Positions 1 through 8,265 of a DNA stretch of 42,617 nt are shown in pieces; position 1 is the first letter of the stretch, and every line of letters begins with the position of its first letter. A model generated the notes under the pieces. It ran no database searches, was not told where the DNA came from, and saw nothing but the letters and a program-made list of their open reading frames with translations. The stretch comes from an uncultured Chloroflexales bacterium (lineage in GTDB: Bacteria > Chloroflexota > Chloroflexia > Chloroflexales > Chloroflexaceae), in NCBI GenBank assembly GCA_937967405.1, contig CALCJV010000127.1, forward strand, positions 1 to 42,617. The letters run 5' to 3'. A program made the position numbers and the translations under genes.

Positions 1-1180
1 GCATTGTACAGGATTACCGTGATGTCTTCAAGGGGCGCGTTGGTATCGCGTGTTCGCACCGTGCCAACGACGCTGGCACCGCGTTGCAGGGCGGCATTGA
101 TGGTGGTGGTCGTATTGACGGTGAGCGAAAACGGGGTGGCACGGGCAAGGTCGGGTTGGTTGTTGTGGAACTCGCCGATGTAGGGTGAGTTGAAGGGTGG
201 GTCAAATCCGACGCGGTAGTTGCCCGCGATCAAGCCGGTGAAGGAGTATGCGCCAGTGGCAATGGTGGTGCGGCTGGCAACAACGTTGCCAGCTGCATTG
301 TACAGGATTACCGTGATGTCTTCAAGGGGCGCGTTGGTATCGCGTGTTCGCACCGTGCCAACGACGCTGGCACCGCGTTGCAGGGCGGCATTGATGGTGG
401 TGGTCGTATTGACGGTGAGCGAAAACGGGGTGGCGGTAGCGAGGGTGGCTTTGTTGTCGTGGAACTCGCCAAGATAGGGTGAGTTGAAGGGTGGGTCAAA
501 TCCGACGCGGTAGTTACCCGCGATCAAGCCGGTGAAGGAGTATGCGCCAGTGGCAATGGTGGTGCGGCTGGCAACGTTGTTGCCAGCTGCATTGTACAGG
601 CGCACGGTGATGCCTTGCAGGGGCGCGTCGGTATCTCCATCAGTGACGCTGCCTTGCAGGGTTGCACCGCGATCAAGGGCGGCATTGATGGTGGTAATGT
701 TGCCGAGCGTGAGGGCAACCGGATTGGCAGTAGCGAGGGTGGCTTTGTTGTTATGGAACTCGCGCACGTACTCCGAGAAAGACGATGGTTGAAACTCGAT
801 GCGGTAGTTGCCCGCAGCCAAGCCAGTGGTCGAGTAGACCCCCGTGACGTTCGTGCTGTCCGTGCGTACTAGCGTGTTTTGTACGTTGTATACATTCACG
901 GTTACGCCACTCAAGGGTTGCAGGGTATCGCTCGTGGAGATCACGCCAGTTAAGTCTGCACCGCGTTGCAGCACCGCATTGATCCCGCCGGTGGTAGCAT
1001 CTTCAGCAACCGTAACTGCATTCGCTGTGGCAAGGGTGGCTTTGTTGTTGTAGAACTGCGGGGCATACAGGCGGGTGGGATTGGCAAACGGTGATGGGCG
1101 GAACTCGATGCGGTAGGAGCCAACCTTAATATCGCTTAGTGTATAGGCTCCATCGGCATCAGTACTGGCACTGAGAACAA
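1..1180 (-). repeat. Tandem 294-bp (98-codon) coding repeats
   Basis: The YR codons of successive domains lie at 213, 507, 801 and 1110, giving spacings of 294, 294 and 309 bases (98, 98 and 103 codons). Bases 1-140 and 295-434 look identical, and about 187-282 matches 481-576 almost base for base, while the copies towards the N-terminus are more diverged. This pattern fits recent duplication or gene conversion at the C-terminal end, with the array continuing beyond the window edge. Confidence 0.85.
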
Positions 1181-1430
1181 TTTTGTTTTCGCTGTCATAT
1201 GCTTGAATATCCACAGACTGGAGCGGATCGCCGGTATCGGCGGCAGTCACTACGCCGGTGATCGTGCCCGTCTGGGCTAGCACCGGATCATCGCTGGCGG
1301 TTGGTATGGCGGGCGCATCAGGCACAATCGGCAGCGTCAGTGTCAGGCGTAGCCCGGCTGCGCTCTGCGGGGTGAGGGTTGCGCTGGCATCTTCAAAAGA
1401 ATCTACGCCATTGCCGTTGGGATCATACAC
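1..1430 (-). pseudogene. Continuation of the secreted beta-repeat protein downstream of the TAG; partial, runs off the left edge
   Basis: I translated this stretch codon by codon: it is open from 1430 to position 3 in the same frame as the signal-peptide segment upstream. It begins VYDPNGNGVDSFEDA, a calcium-loop-like DPNGNG segment, then has a linker and at least four carboxypeptidase-regulatory/Cna-B-like domains. Recurring features are YR[VI]xF, EFHxNKATLATA and INAALxRGA. GTG at 1428-1430 directly follows the TAG and could reinitiate, but there is no Shine-Dalgarno sequence and no signal peptide of its own. A separate functional gene is therefore unlikely. It is a pseudogene if the TAG is real, or the body of an intact approximately 600+ residue surface protein if the TAG is a sequence error or is read through. 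Confidence 0.6.
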
Positions 1431-1826
1431 CTACACGCGGTAGGTGGCGGGCGGCAGATCGCTGAACTGGAATTGCCCGGCGGCATCACTCTGGGTGCTA
1501 GCGATGGCTTGCGCCTCGCGCAGCAGGATCACCCGCAGCGCAGCAAGCGGCAGCCCATCGGCAGTGCGAAGCGTGCCCGCCAACGTGCCCGACGGCAGGC
1601 TCTGGTCAGGCTGGGCGGCGGCGATGGCGGCGGATGGTGCATCGCACGCGGCGGTGCTGGCGGGTAGGGTTGGTGTGGACGGCGCGGCAAGCGGTGGTGG
1701 TGGTGGTAGTAGCGCGGCTGGTCGGGCGGCGGCGGGTTGGGTTGGGATGAGGATGCCGCTAGTGAGCATGAGAGCCAATAATGCGAAAGAAAAGAACCGA
1801 TAGTACGCCCAGTGCGTGGTATTCAT
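1431..1826 (-). CDS. N-terminal part of secreted repeat (CarboxypepD_reg/Cna-B-like) protein, ends at in-frame TAG
   Basis: The 131-residue product starts with a basic N-terminus, a hydrophobic stretch (FFSFALLALMLTSGILI) and a small-residue cleavage region (PAAARPAA), which is a Sec signal peptide. A Pro/Ala-rich linker follows (about residues 38-75), then the beginning of a beta-sandwich domain of the carboxypeptidase-regulatory/Cna-B type (residues about 80-131, ending PPATYRV). The start is supported by GGGGGAG seven to eight bases upstream. The frame stops at TAG (1431-1433), but the same frame continues without another stop to the window edge, and YRV is exactly where the later repeats continue with G/E-F. 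I therefore read this as the first part of one larger exported protein interrupted by a nonsense codon or a sequencing error. The function is probably adhesion or cell-surface structure, inferred only from the fold. Confidence 0.7.
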   Translation of the reverse strand: MNTTHWAYYRFFSFALLALMLTSGILIPTQPAAARPAALLPPPPPLAAPSTPTLPASTAACDAPSAAIAAAQPDQSLPSGTLAGTLRTADGLPLAALRVILLREAQAIASTQSDAAGQFQFSDLPPATYRV

Positions 1827-1866
1827 GATGATGCTCCCCCTTGAAAGCTGAAGGTTGATGTGACGT

Positions 1867-1890
1867 GCACCGAATGACAGGCATTCGTGC
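1867..1890 (-). promoter_or_regulatory. Stem-loop at the 5' end of the predicted leader RNA
   Basis: CGAATG (1871-1876) and CATTCG (1882-1887) form a perfect 6-bp stem with a 5-base loop, extended by GCA/TGC past one bulged base. It would sit within the first 30 bases of the transcript. It could stabilise the mRNA or bind a regulator; there is no U-tract, so it is not an intrinsic terminator. Confidence 0.35.
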
Positions 1891-1901
1891 GGACTAACTC
1901 C

Positions 1902-1929
1902 CTTATGCTTATCATAACCTGCGTGTCAA
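1902..1929 (-). promoter_or_regulatory. Sigma-70-type promoter of the secreted repeat protein
   Basis: On the minus strand a perfect TTGACA (1924-1929) is followed after 16 bases by CATAAG (1902-1907). The predicted start lies near 1895, leaving a leader of about 69 bases before the ATG at 1826. The -10 matches consensus at four of six positions. The remainder of the spacer to 2022 shows nothing else. Confidence 0.5.
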
Positions 1930-2022
1930 GTCATGAAAAGACAGGCGCGTTGGGAGCTGGGAGCGAATAGAGGGGAAGGCGGGGAGCCGCTTGCCGATCA
2001 GCAGGCGCACCCCGCCGATGGG

Positions 2023-3735
2023 CTATGCCGACGCAGCCGCCTTTTCGCTTTGGCGGTGCAGATAGCGCGTCACTTCAACAATCGTCGCTCGCACCGCTTC
2101 ATCTGGATCATCAATCAGCGTGAGGAGTGGCTGGATCGCGTGTGGGTCGCCGATCTCGCCGAGCGCACGGGCGGCGGTATCGCGCATATCGGGGGCCGGA
2201 TCATGGAGGGCTTCAATCAGCGCGGGCACGGCGGGGGCGTAGCGGTGGTGGCCTAGAGCCCACGCCGCAGTCTTGCGTACCAGCAGGTTTGGATTAGCAA
2301 GCGCGGCGACGAAGATGTCGGGCGGGGTGGTGACGCGGATCAGCGCACCGATAGCCGTCTCTTGCACATGCTGGTCGGGATCGTTGAGCAGGTGGGCCAA
2401 TGCACTGGCGGCAGGATTGGCGTGCAGCTTGCCCAGTGCCCATGCCGCACTGGCGCGGGCGTGGGCCGTGTCGCTCTGGAGCGTGGACATCAAGCCAGCG
2501 AGGGCGGGCGCACCAATCTGCACCAGCGTGAGCGCGGCAGCACGGCGCACCTCGCTATCCCAGTGGCTTAGGGCTTCGAGCAGGGGGGGCACGGCGACTG
2601 CGCCGAGTTGCACGCAGGTGGCCCAATCGTTGCGGGTGATCGCATAGACGGCCCCGGTGTAATCGGGCTTGGGCTGCCAGTTCAGGTGCGCGAGGACTTC
2701 GGCCGCACGTTCGCGCAGCTGCACATCGGGTTGCTTCAGGGCCTGCACAAGGCTCGGCACAACTTCTGGTCCCTGTCGGACTAAGCCATCCATCGCAAGC
2801 TGGGCCAGCTTCAAGTCAGCATCATTGAGGTAGCGCAATAGGATCACGCGCACCTGCGGATCATCCAGCATGCTCAGCAATTCAAGGCTGCGCTGCTGCA
2901 CGATTGGTTGGGGAGCTTGCAGGCCGTCGAGCAATGCGGGGATGGCTTTGTCGCCCAAGCTGCGGAGCGTCTCCACGATGGCGAGTTGGGCAACGGGGTT
3001 ATCGGTATCAAGGGCCGCAACCAGTGGGGCAACGGCATCGCTACCGATGGTGACAAGGGCCCGACGGGCAGCGTCGCGGGCATCGGGGCGTTCATCGTGC
3101 AGGGTGCTGATGAGCGGCTCAATTGCCATTGCACCAAACATCACACTAGCACTGATCTCATCGCAGAGGATCAGGAAACTCGCCCCAGCCGGGCTTTCAT
3201 CGGGCATCCAATCGAAGCGTTGCAGGGCATGCGCGGCAATCCGGCGCACATCGCTGCGGCGGTGGGTGAGCAGCGGCACGAAGGCGGGGATCATGTTGGT
3301 GCGCTGGGTGTACTCGGTTGTTTCAGCGATCTGACGCAGGCTATCGAGGGCGGCGGCGCGGATCGGAGCCTCTTTGCGTTCAAGAGCTTCAACCAATACC
3401 GGCACAGCGGCGGCGGCTTTGATCTGCCCCATCGCATGCAGCGCGGCGGCATGCAGGCGCAGGTCATCGCCGTGTAAGACGCTCGCTAGCTCGGCTTGCC
3501 CTTGCGCCACCCCCAACAGCCCAATCCCCTGCACGGCGGCAAGGCGCACCTCTGGCTCTGGATCTTGCACGCCGCGCACAAGCAGTGGCAGGACTTCGGC
3601 TTGGCGGGATTCGCCTAATGCGAGCAGAGCGGCGGCACGGATTTCCGCATCAGGGTAGGTTGTAGCTTTTGCAATGCCACGTAGGTTGTTACGGGCTTTT
3701 AACTTCTCGATACTAGGGGGGCCAAATAGTGCCAT
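2023..3735 (-). CDS. HEAT-repeat protein (570 aa)
   Basis: The protein is built almost entirely of roughly 31-residue HEAT/PBS-lyase-type helical repeats with the pattern VRxxAAxALGxIG...A[VI]PxLxxxLxD, from about residue 20 to 555. It forms an alpha-solenoid expected to bind other proteins. There is no signal peptide, membrane segment or catalytic motif, so it is probably cytoplasmic. The ATG is preceded by GGGAGG at good spacing. A less regular segment (about residues 170-195, DESPAGASFLILCDEI) breaks the array. A cyanobacterial-type phycobilin lyase role is unlikely, because no phycobiliprotein genes are near; a scaffold or regulatory role is an inference. A second HEAT protein lies at 14605-15789. 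Confidence 0.85.
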   Translation of the reverse strand: MALFGPPSIEKLKARNNLRGIAKATTYPDAEIRAAALLALGESRQAEVLPLLVRGVQDPEPEVRLAAVQGIGLLGVAQGQAELASVLHGDDLRLHAAALHAMGQIKAAAAVPVLVEALERKEAPIRAAALDSLRQIAETTEYTQRTNMIPAFVPLLTHRRSDVRRIAAHALQRFDWMPDESPAGASFLILCDEISASVMFGAMAIEPLISTLHDERPDARDAARRALVTIGSDAVAPLVAALDTDNPVAQLAIVETLRSLGDKAIPALLDGLQAPQPIVQQRSLELLSMLDDPQVRVILLRYLNDADLKLAQLAMDGLVRQGPEVVPSLVQALKQPDVQLRERAAEVLAHLNWQPKPDYTGAVYAITRNDWATCVQLGAVAVPPLLEALSHWDSEVRRAAALTLVQIGAPALAGLMSTLQSDTAHARASAAWALGKLHANPAASALAHLLNDPDQHVQETAIGALIRVTTPPDIFVAALANPNLLVRKTAAWALGHHRYAPAVPALIEALHDPAPDMRDTAARALGEIGDPHAIQPLLTLIDDPDEAVRATIVEVTRYLHRQSEKAAASA

Positions 3736-3778
3736 CGCTTACCTCCCATCAGGTACTTGTTTGATCTGTCAATTTTTG

Positions 3779-3784
3779 ATTATA
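3779..3784 (-). promoter_or_regulatory. -10 element upstream of the HEAT-repeat gene
   Basis: A perfect TATAAT on the minus strand lies about 45 bases before the ATG at 3735. A matching -35 is weak (TTCCCA/TCCCAA at 17-18 bases). The rest of the spacer 3785-3945 shows only a short GGGT/ACCC hairpin and no recognisable element. Confidence 0.35.
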
Positions 3785-3945
3785 ACGGATTGTTGCTGAT
3801 TTTGGGAATCCGAAACGCGACCTGTCAGGATGCAGGGGCGCGAGGGTCGTCTGGACAGTGTATGGGATTGATGAACACGGCGGTAGGGGTGACTTAACCC
3901 TTCCTCATCTTACCTTTGGGGCCGCCTTCCGCAAACACCTGCTCC

Positions 3946-5232
3946 TTACCCGATGCCCCCTAGACTAGCTTTCATGTGCTGGATGCGCTGATACGATAGC
4001 TCAATCCGCTCGATGGGGATGATGCCCTGCTGCACCCAACCCGCAATCAGGGCGACGGTGCGCGGTACGGTATCGTCCGCATACATGGCGTTGTTGGCGA
4101 TGAGCAGAATGTCTACGCCAGCGGCAATTGCTTTTTGGATCGCCAGCTCGTAGCCGTAGTAGCGGGTGATCGCGGCCATTTGCAGATCGTCGGAGATCAC
4201 CACACCGTTGTAGCCCAGCTGATCGCGCAGTAGCCCATTGATCGTGGCGGCTGAGAGCGTCGCCGGATCGGTGCTGTCGAAGTTCGCATTGTAGATATGC
4301 GCGGTCATAATTGCATCCACCACACCCGCATCAATCAACGCCCGATACGGTTCTAGCTCTTGCCACTGCCACGTTGCGGTTACATCTACCCAATCCTCGT
4401 GGGAGTCTACCGTCGAGCTACCATGTCCGGGGAAGTGCTTCAGCGTGCAGGCCACCCCTGCCGCGTGGTGGGCCAAGATGTAGACTAGGGCATGCGCGAG
4501 GACTTGGGCGGGCTGGGCCGAGAAGCTGCGCCCGTAGCGGGCAATCACGGGATTGTCGGGATTGAGGTTCACATCTACTACCGGCGCAAAGTTTAGGTTC
4601 ACGCCCATGTCTGCCAGCGTTTTGGCAATCACGGTGGCCTGCTCGCGGGTGAAAGCGAGATTGTTGGTTGCCCCTAGCTCAGCGTGGCCAACATTGGCGG
4701 GGAAGCCATACTGCGGCTTGAAGCGCATCACCTGTCCACCCTCCTGATCAATCGCAATCAAGGGCGGGGTGGCCGCAACGCTGTGCAGTTCACGCACAAG
4801 GCGTTGCACCTGTTGTGGGTCGGTAATATTTAGCCCCCACGTTTTGGACAGCCCATCATAATCAGAGAGCATCACCCCACCGAGATTGGCGGCTTGCAGA
4901 TCAGCCACAACGGGATTCGTTGGATCGAGAGCCGTGCCACGAAAGCCAACCAGCAGCATCTGCCCGATCATCTGCGCTAGCGTTGGGCGGGCCGGCTCGG
5001 CGGGCAGCACTGGCTCCGGCGCAGGTGTTGGCTCTGGTGCGGCGGGTGGCGGTGCAGGTGTTGGTTCCGGCGTAGGTGTTGGTTCCGGCACGGGCGGGGC
5101 TGGGATGATGGATGCAGCTGGGCTGTGGGCTGCAAGCGGTAGGCCCGCACCTGCACACGCACTGGCGGCACTGCTGGCGGCACTAATGCCGAGTAGCTTC
5201 AGGAGCTGACGACGGGTAACAACTGGCGACAT
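3946..5232 (-). CDS. Exported glycoside hydrolase family 3 protein, NagZ-like beta-N-acetylhexosaminidase
   Basis: The 428-residue protein starts at MSPVVTRRQLLKLLG, with GAGGAG nine bases upstream; a longer upstream reading only extends into non-conserved sequence. The TRRQLLKLLG stretch is a twin-arginine signal, and a Cys at residue 26 (ASAC) could be a loose lipobox. A Pro/Glu/Thr-rich spacer (about 46-83) leads into a GH3 TIM barrel. Family residues visible are the IDQEGG region (161-166), KHFPGHG (265-271), the DSH loop and the nucleophile region VVISDDLQMAA (D348). This class removes terminal beta-linked GlcNAc or muropeptide sugars. Export places it outside the membrane rather than in cytosolic recycling as in E. 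coli NagZ. It lies 31 bases behind the M20 hydrolase, probably in one operon. The exact substrate is uncertain. Confidence 0.87.
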   Translation of the reverse strand: MSPVVTRRQLLKLLGISAASSAASACAGAGLPLAAHSPAASIIPAPPVPEPTPTPEPTPAPPPAAPEPTPAPEPVLPAEPARPTLAQMIGQMLLVGFRGTALDPTNPVVADLQAANLGGVMLSDYDGLSKTWGLNITDPQQVQRLVRELHSVAATPPLIAIDQEGGQVMRFKPQYGFPANVGHAELGATNNLAFTREQATVIAKTLADMGVNLNFAPVVDVNLNPDNPVIARYGRSFSAQPAQVLAHALVYILAHHAAGVACTLKHFPGHGSSTVDSHEDWVDVTATWQWQELEPYRALIDAGVVDAIMTAHIYNANFDSTDPATLSAATINGLLRDQLGYNGVVISDDLQMAAITRYYGYELAIQKAIAAGVDILLIANNAMYADDTVPRTVALIAGWVQQGIIPIERIELSYQRIQHMKASLGGIG

Positions 5233-5263
5233 GCGGTTCTGCTCCTCAGACAATTGCGCGTTG

Positions 5264-6667
5264 CTAAACGGTTTCGCTAAAGGTTTTGCCGAGCGCATCG
5301 GTATCATCGGCGATGCTCGCAGCCACTGGCAACGAAGCCACCGTGCTGATCTCGTAGCGGCTGCCCTGCATGCGCTGCTCGAAATCGGCACGGGCGGCAG
5401 CACGCAGCTCCGCATCGGTAAGCAGATCATAGCCGAGCAGAGCCAGTGCATGCGCGGCAGTGATGGCGGCCTTGTGACCGATGCTCGTGCCGTGACAGGC
5501 AGTTGCGGCCCATGTGTGCAGCGATACGCCAAGCGGTAAGCTCTGCACGGCAACGCCCATTGTAGGCGTAATTTTGCTCACGTCGCCCACATCGGTGCTA
5601 CCGCCGATGGGTATCTCTTGGGGAAACAGTACAGCTGTATTCATGCCCCGTTGCGGTACATGCAGTTCCTGCTGAATTGCATGGGCAAAGGCAAGCTCGG
5701 CATCGGTATAGTGAATTGGCATCAGCTGCTGTAAGTGGGCATAAGCTCGCTCGGCAAGCGGTGTATTCGAGAGCAGATCATGGACGCGGGACTGCACCGT
5801 TGTAGTGCTGCGGGTTTGGGTCGCAAGCGCGGCTCCCGCTGCAATCTGCTCAATCCACGTCGTCGCCTGCTGCACCTGTGCCAGCGTTGCATCACGCACA
5901 GCGAGTTGCAGCGCGGCATACTCTGCCACAATATTGGTTGCTTCCCCAGCTTGGGTGTAGATGTAATGCACCCGCGCCGTCGGCTCAAGATGCTCGCGCA
6001 TCAGGTTCACTCCATGCGCGAATAGCTCGGCGGCATGCACTGCGCTGCGCCCTAGCCATGGAGTCATGCCCGCGTGGGCAGTTTTACCGTGAAACTCGAT
6101 CTTCAGTTTGGCATTCGCGGCTGTCTTGAGCGTGAACGTTCCGGCAAGGTGGGCCGGATGCCAGTGCAAACACGCATCCAGATCGTGGAACACGCCCGTC
6201 TGGGCCATCAACACCTTGCCCACGCCACTTTCTTCGGCAGGCGTTCCATAGAGGCGTAAGGTGCCGGGCAACTGCTCGGCGTGCAGCACCGCTTGCAGGG
6301 CGAGGACTGCGCCGAGCGCACCCGCGCCAATCAGATTGTGCCCGCAGCCGTGCCCGTTGGTTTGCCCATCGGGGCGCGGGGTCGGTGCTGGATCAGCGGT
6401 GTTGCCCAAGCCGGGCAAGGCATCATACTCAGCCAGAATGCCGATAATCGGCGCACCCGTGCCGTATTCGGCAACGAACGCCGTTTCTAGCGCACCCACG
6501 GTTGCGTGGGTGATCGTGAAGCCGTGTTCCTGAAGCACCTGCTTGAGCAGCGCAGATGAGCGCACTTCGGTATAGGCCAGCTCAGCAAAATCCCACAACT
6601 GATCGACGACCGCAACGATGGTTGGGGTAACCTGATCAACCGCAGCCGCAAGCGATGGATGAGTCAT
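5264..6667 (-). CDS. M20-family amidohydrolase, AbgB-like
   Basis: The 467-residue protein of the M20 di-zinc peptidase/amidohydrolase clan is closest in pattern to p-aminobenzoyl-glutamate hydrolase subunit B and related carboxypeptidases. Visible motifs are ILAEYDALPGLG (77-88), the metal ligand GHGCGHN (105-111), the catalytic Glu pair in YGTPAEESGVG (140-150), and a later IGGSTDVGDVS segment contributing metal ligands. The dimerisation domain lies between these. The start MTHPSLAAAV is chosen because AAGGAG precedes it; the 15 upstream residues look untranslated. There is no signal peptide, so it is cytosolic. Immediately downstream is the exported GH3 enzyme, which suggests a link to amino-sugar/peptide or folate-breakdown-product turnover, but this is inference. 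Confidence 0.87.
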   Translation of the reverse strand: MTHPSLAAAVDQVTPTIVAVVDQLWDFAELAYTEVRSSALLKQVLQEHGFTITHATVGALETAFVAEYGTGAPIIGILAEYDALPGLGNTADPAPTPRPDGQTNGHGCGHNLIGAGALGAVLALQAVLHAEQLPGTLRLYGTPAEESGVGKVLMAQTGVFHDLDACLHWHPAHLAGTFTLKTAANAKLKIEFHGKTAHAGMTPWLGRSAVHAAELFAHGVNLMREHLEPTARVHYIYTQAGEATNIVAEYAALQLAVRDATLAQVQQATTWIEQIAAGAALATQTRSTTTVQSRVHDLLSNTPLAERAYAHLQQLMPIHYTDAELAFAHAIQQELHVPQRGMNTAVLFPQEIPIGGSTDVGDVSKITPTMGVAVQSLPLGVSLHTWAATACHGTSIGHKAAITAAHALALLGYDLLTDAELRAAARADFEQRMQGSRYEISTVASLPVAASIADDTDALGKTFSETV

Positions 6668-6731
6668 GCAGGGTGCTCCTTTTGTGCGTTTGGCATTCTG
6701 TATCCCTACCATAGCGTACCGTCTCGCAGAG

Positions 6732-7463
6732 CTATGCCGCTTGCAGCCACGCCCACGCTCGCAGCAGCAGGCTGACCTGCCCTGCTCCCAACAGGATCAT
6801 GAGCAGCGAGATGCCCACTGCCAGCAGGGCTGTCCACAGCGCAAGGTTCGCTTGCACCACCCCTAGCTGCGTAATCGTGCGCTGCACGGTTGCTTGGGTC
6901 GTGTCTACTTGCGCTTTCATCGTGCCGATGTTGGTGCTGATGTCCCCGAGCAAGCTGGAGACAATCGCATCATTGCTGGGCTTGCTCATGCCTATCGCTG
7001 CGAGCCGTGTGCGGAAGGTCTGAATCTGATCAGCAAGGGTTTCCAGTTGGCGATCCAATTGGGCTAACTCATTCGTCATTGTGGGAATATTGCTGTTGGG
7101 GATGGTGCGATTGAGCAAGACGATGGTGTCATTCATCGTATTCAGCCCCTCGTGCAATTGGCGGGCAAAGCCGATCAGGCGGCGCACGCTGGTGGCAAGC
7201 TCTTCTGCCGCCGCATCAAGCTGATCTACCTGCTCCGAGTCGTTCGTGAGCCGATCTTGGGTATCATCAAGGATGCCCGTAATCTGGGTCAATCCACCAT
7301 CGGCAAGGGTCAGGTATTCGCTGGTCGTCGCTGCAAGGCTGGTTCCCGTTTCGTTGATTGCTGGGCGTACCATCCACGCCCCGATTAGCGTTGCCAGACA
7401 GAGCAGCGTACCCAGTACTGTGAGAAAAACAAGGATCCCCGCCCCAATTTTGCGTGCATTCAT
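6732..7463 (-). CDS. Two-TM coiled-coil membrane protein, paralogue of the next gene
   Basis: I do not recognise a named family. The 243 residues comprise an N-terminal membrane segment (about 7-32, GILVFLTVLGTLLCLATLIGAW), a long helical region of about 150 residues with heptad-like spacing (QLDRQLETLADQIQTF), and a C-terminal membrane segment (about 205-230) ending in the signature LLGAGQVSLLLRAW. Most of the protein should therefore face one side of the membrane as a coiled coil, a topology resembling sensor or methyl-accepting protein periplasmic domains but without HAMP or signalling domains. The start is supported by GAGG six bases upstream. It lies 57 bases from the upstream paralogue, probably co-transcribed. 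Confidence 0.75.
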   Translation of the reverse strand: MNARKIGAGILVFLTVLGTLLCLATLIGAWMVRPAINETGTSLAATTSEYLTLADGGLTQITGILDDTQDRLTNDSEQVDQLDAAAEELATSVRRLIGFARQLHEGLNTMNDTIVLLNRTIPNSNIPTMTNELAQLDRQLETLADQIQTFRTRLAAIGMSKPSNDAIVSSLLGDISTNIGTMKAQVDTTQATVQRTITQLGVVQANLALWTALLAVGISLLMILLGAGQVSLLLRAWAWLQAA

Positions 7464-7520
7464 CAGTTCCTCTCCTTCTACGGATCCGCCCTATCCGCCT
7501 GACCGGTGCAGCGCATGCTG

Positions 7521-8243
7521 TCACGCGCCAGTGTGCCAGCGTAGGCTCTGGCGCAGCAGGCTCACTTGGCCGGCTCCAAGTAGGAGGGCCATACCCGTCC
7601 ATACGGTAGCGGCCGTGCCCGTCCACGCCGTGAAGTTGCCCTCAATCAAGGGAAGTTGAGCCATTACCGTAGCGATGAATTGTTGAGTCAGTGTTAAACA
7701 CGGCTGGACTAGCTCAATCTGCCCATTGATGCGTTCAACCAGTGCTGCCACTTGCGCCTCACCAGCGTGGTTCGTCAGCCCAGCTTGGGCGGCAAGGCTG
7801 CGTAGCTCGCTAAGCTGAGTGGTGATCGTCTGCAACTGCTGGTCAATGTCGGCCAGCTCGTGCGAGATCATCGGCATGCTGCCGAAGGGCAGGATGCGGT
7901 TGAGCTGCGCCAGCGTGGCATTGATTGCCGTGAGGCCGGTATAGAGTTGTCGCTCAACGTCAATCAGGCCCTGCACCCGGGCCATCAGGCGGGTGGCTCG
8001 CTCCTCGATTTGGTCTACACGGGCATGGCTCAATTCAGTCTGCACCTCAAGCAGCAGCGTCTCGATCAGGGCTAGCCCGCTGCTAGCAAGGGGCAGATAT
8101 TCGTTTAGGATAACCAGCAGGCTTGCACCCGCCTGATCCACACGGGCCCGCACCGGCCAGACGAGCACCGCTGAGCAGAACCATGCAATTGCGCCGCCTC
8201 CAGTGAGCGTAACCACGGCGGCACTGCCAACCCGCCGCATCAT
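7521..8243 (-). CDS. Two-TM coiled-coil membrane protein, paralogue of the preceding product
   Basis: The 240 residues have the same build as the 6732-7463 product: an N-terminal membrane segment (about 5-30), an extracytoplasmic-looking coiled coil including DQIEERATRLMARVQ and a conserved middle motif (NATLAQLNRILPFGSMPMISHELADID, compare LLNRTIPNSNIPTMTNELAQLD in its neighbour), and a C-terminal membrane segment with LLGAGQVSLLRQSL. The shared motifs in the same order show an ancient tandem duplication. AGGA eight bases before the first of two adjacent ATGs supports the start. The function is unknown. Confidence 0.73.
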   Translation of the reverse strand: MMRRVGSAAVVTLTGGGAIAWFCSAVLVWPVRARVDQAGASLLVILNEYLPLASSGLALIETLLLEVQTELSHARVDQIEERATRLMARVQGLIDVERQLYTGLTAINATLAQLNRILPFGSMPMISHELADIDQQLQTITTQLSELRSLAAQAGLTNHAGEAQVAALVERINGQIELVQPCLTLTQQFIATVMAQLPLIEGNFTAWTGTAATVWTGMALLLGAGQVSLLRQSLRWHTGA

Positions 8244-8265
8244 TGCGTAGTTCCTGTGCTCCGCA

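Noticed and set aside
1-590. Possible CRISPR or non-coding tandem repeat at the left edge
   Set aside because: The 294-base units stay in frame and encode recurring protein domains; there are no short repeats with unique spacers.
5233-5553. 107-codon N-terminal extension of the GH3 hydrolase
   Set aside because: It reads through the end of the M20 gene in a different frame, is Arg/Cys/Ser-rich nonsense, and would bury the Tat signal that starts at 5232 behind a good ribosome-binding site.
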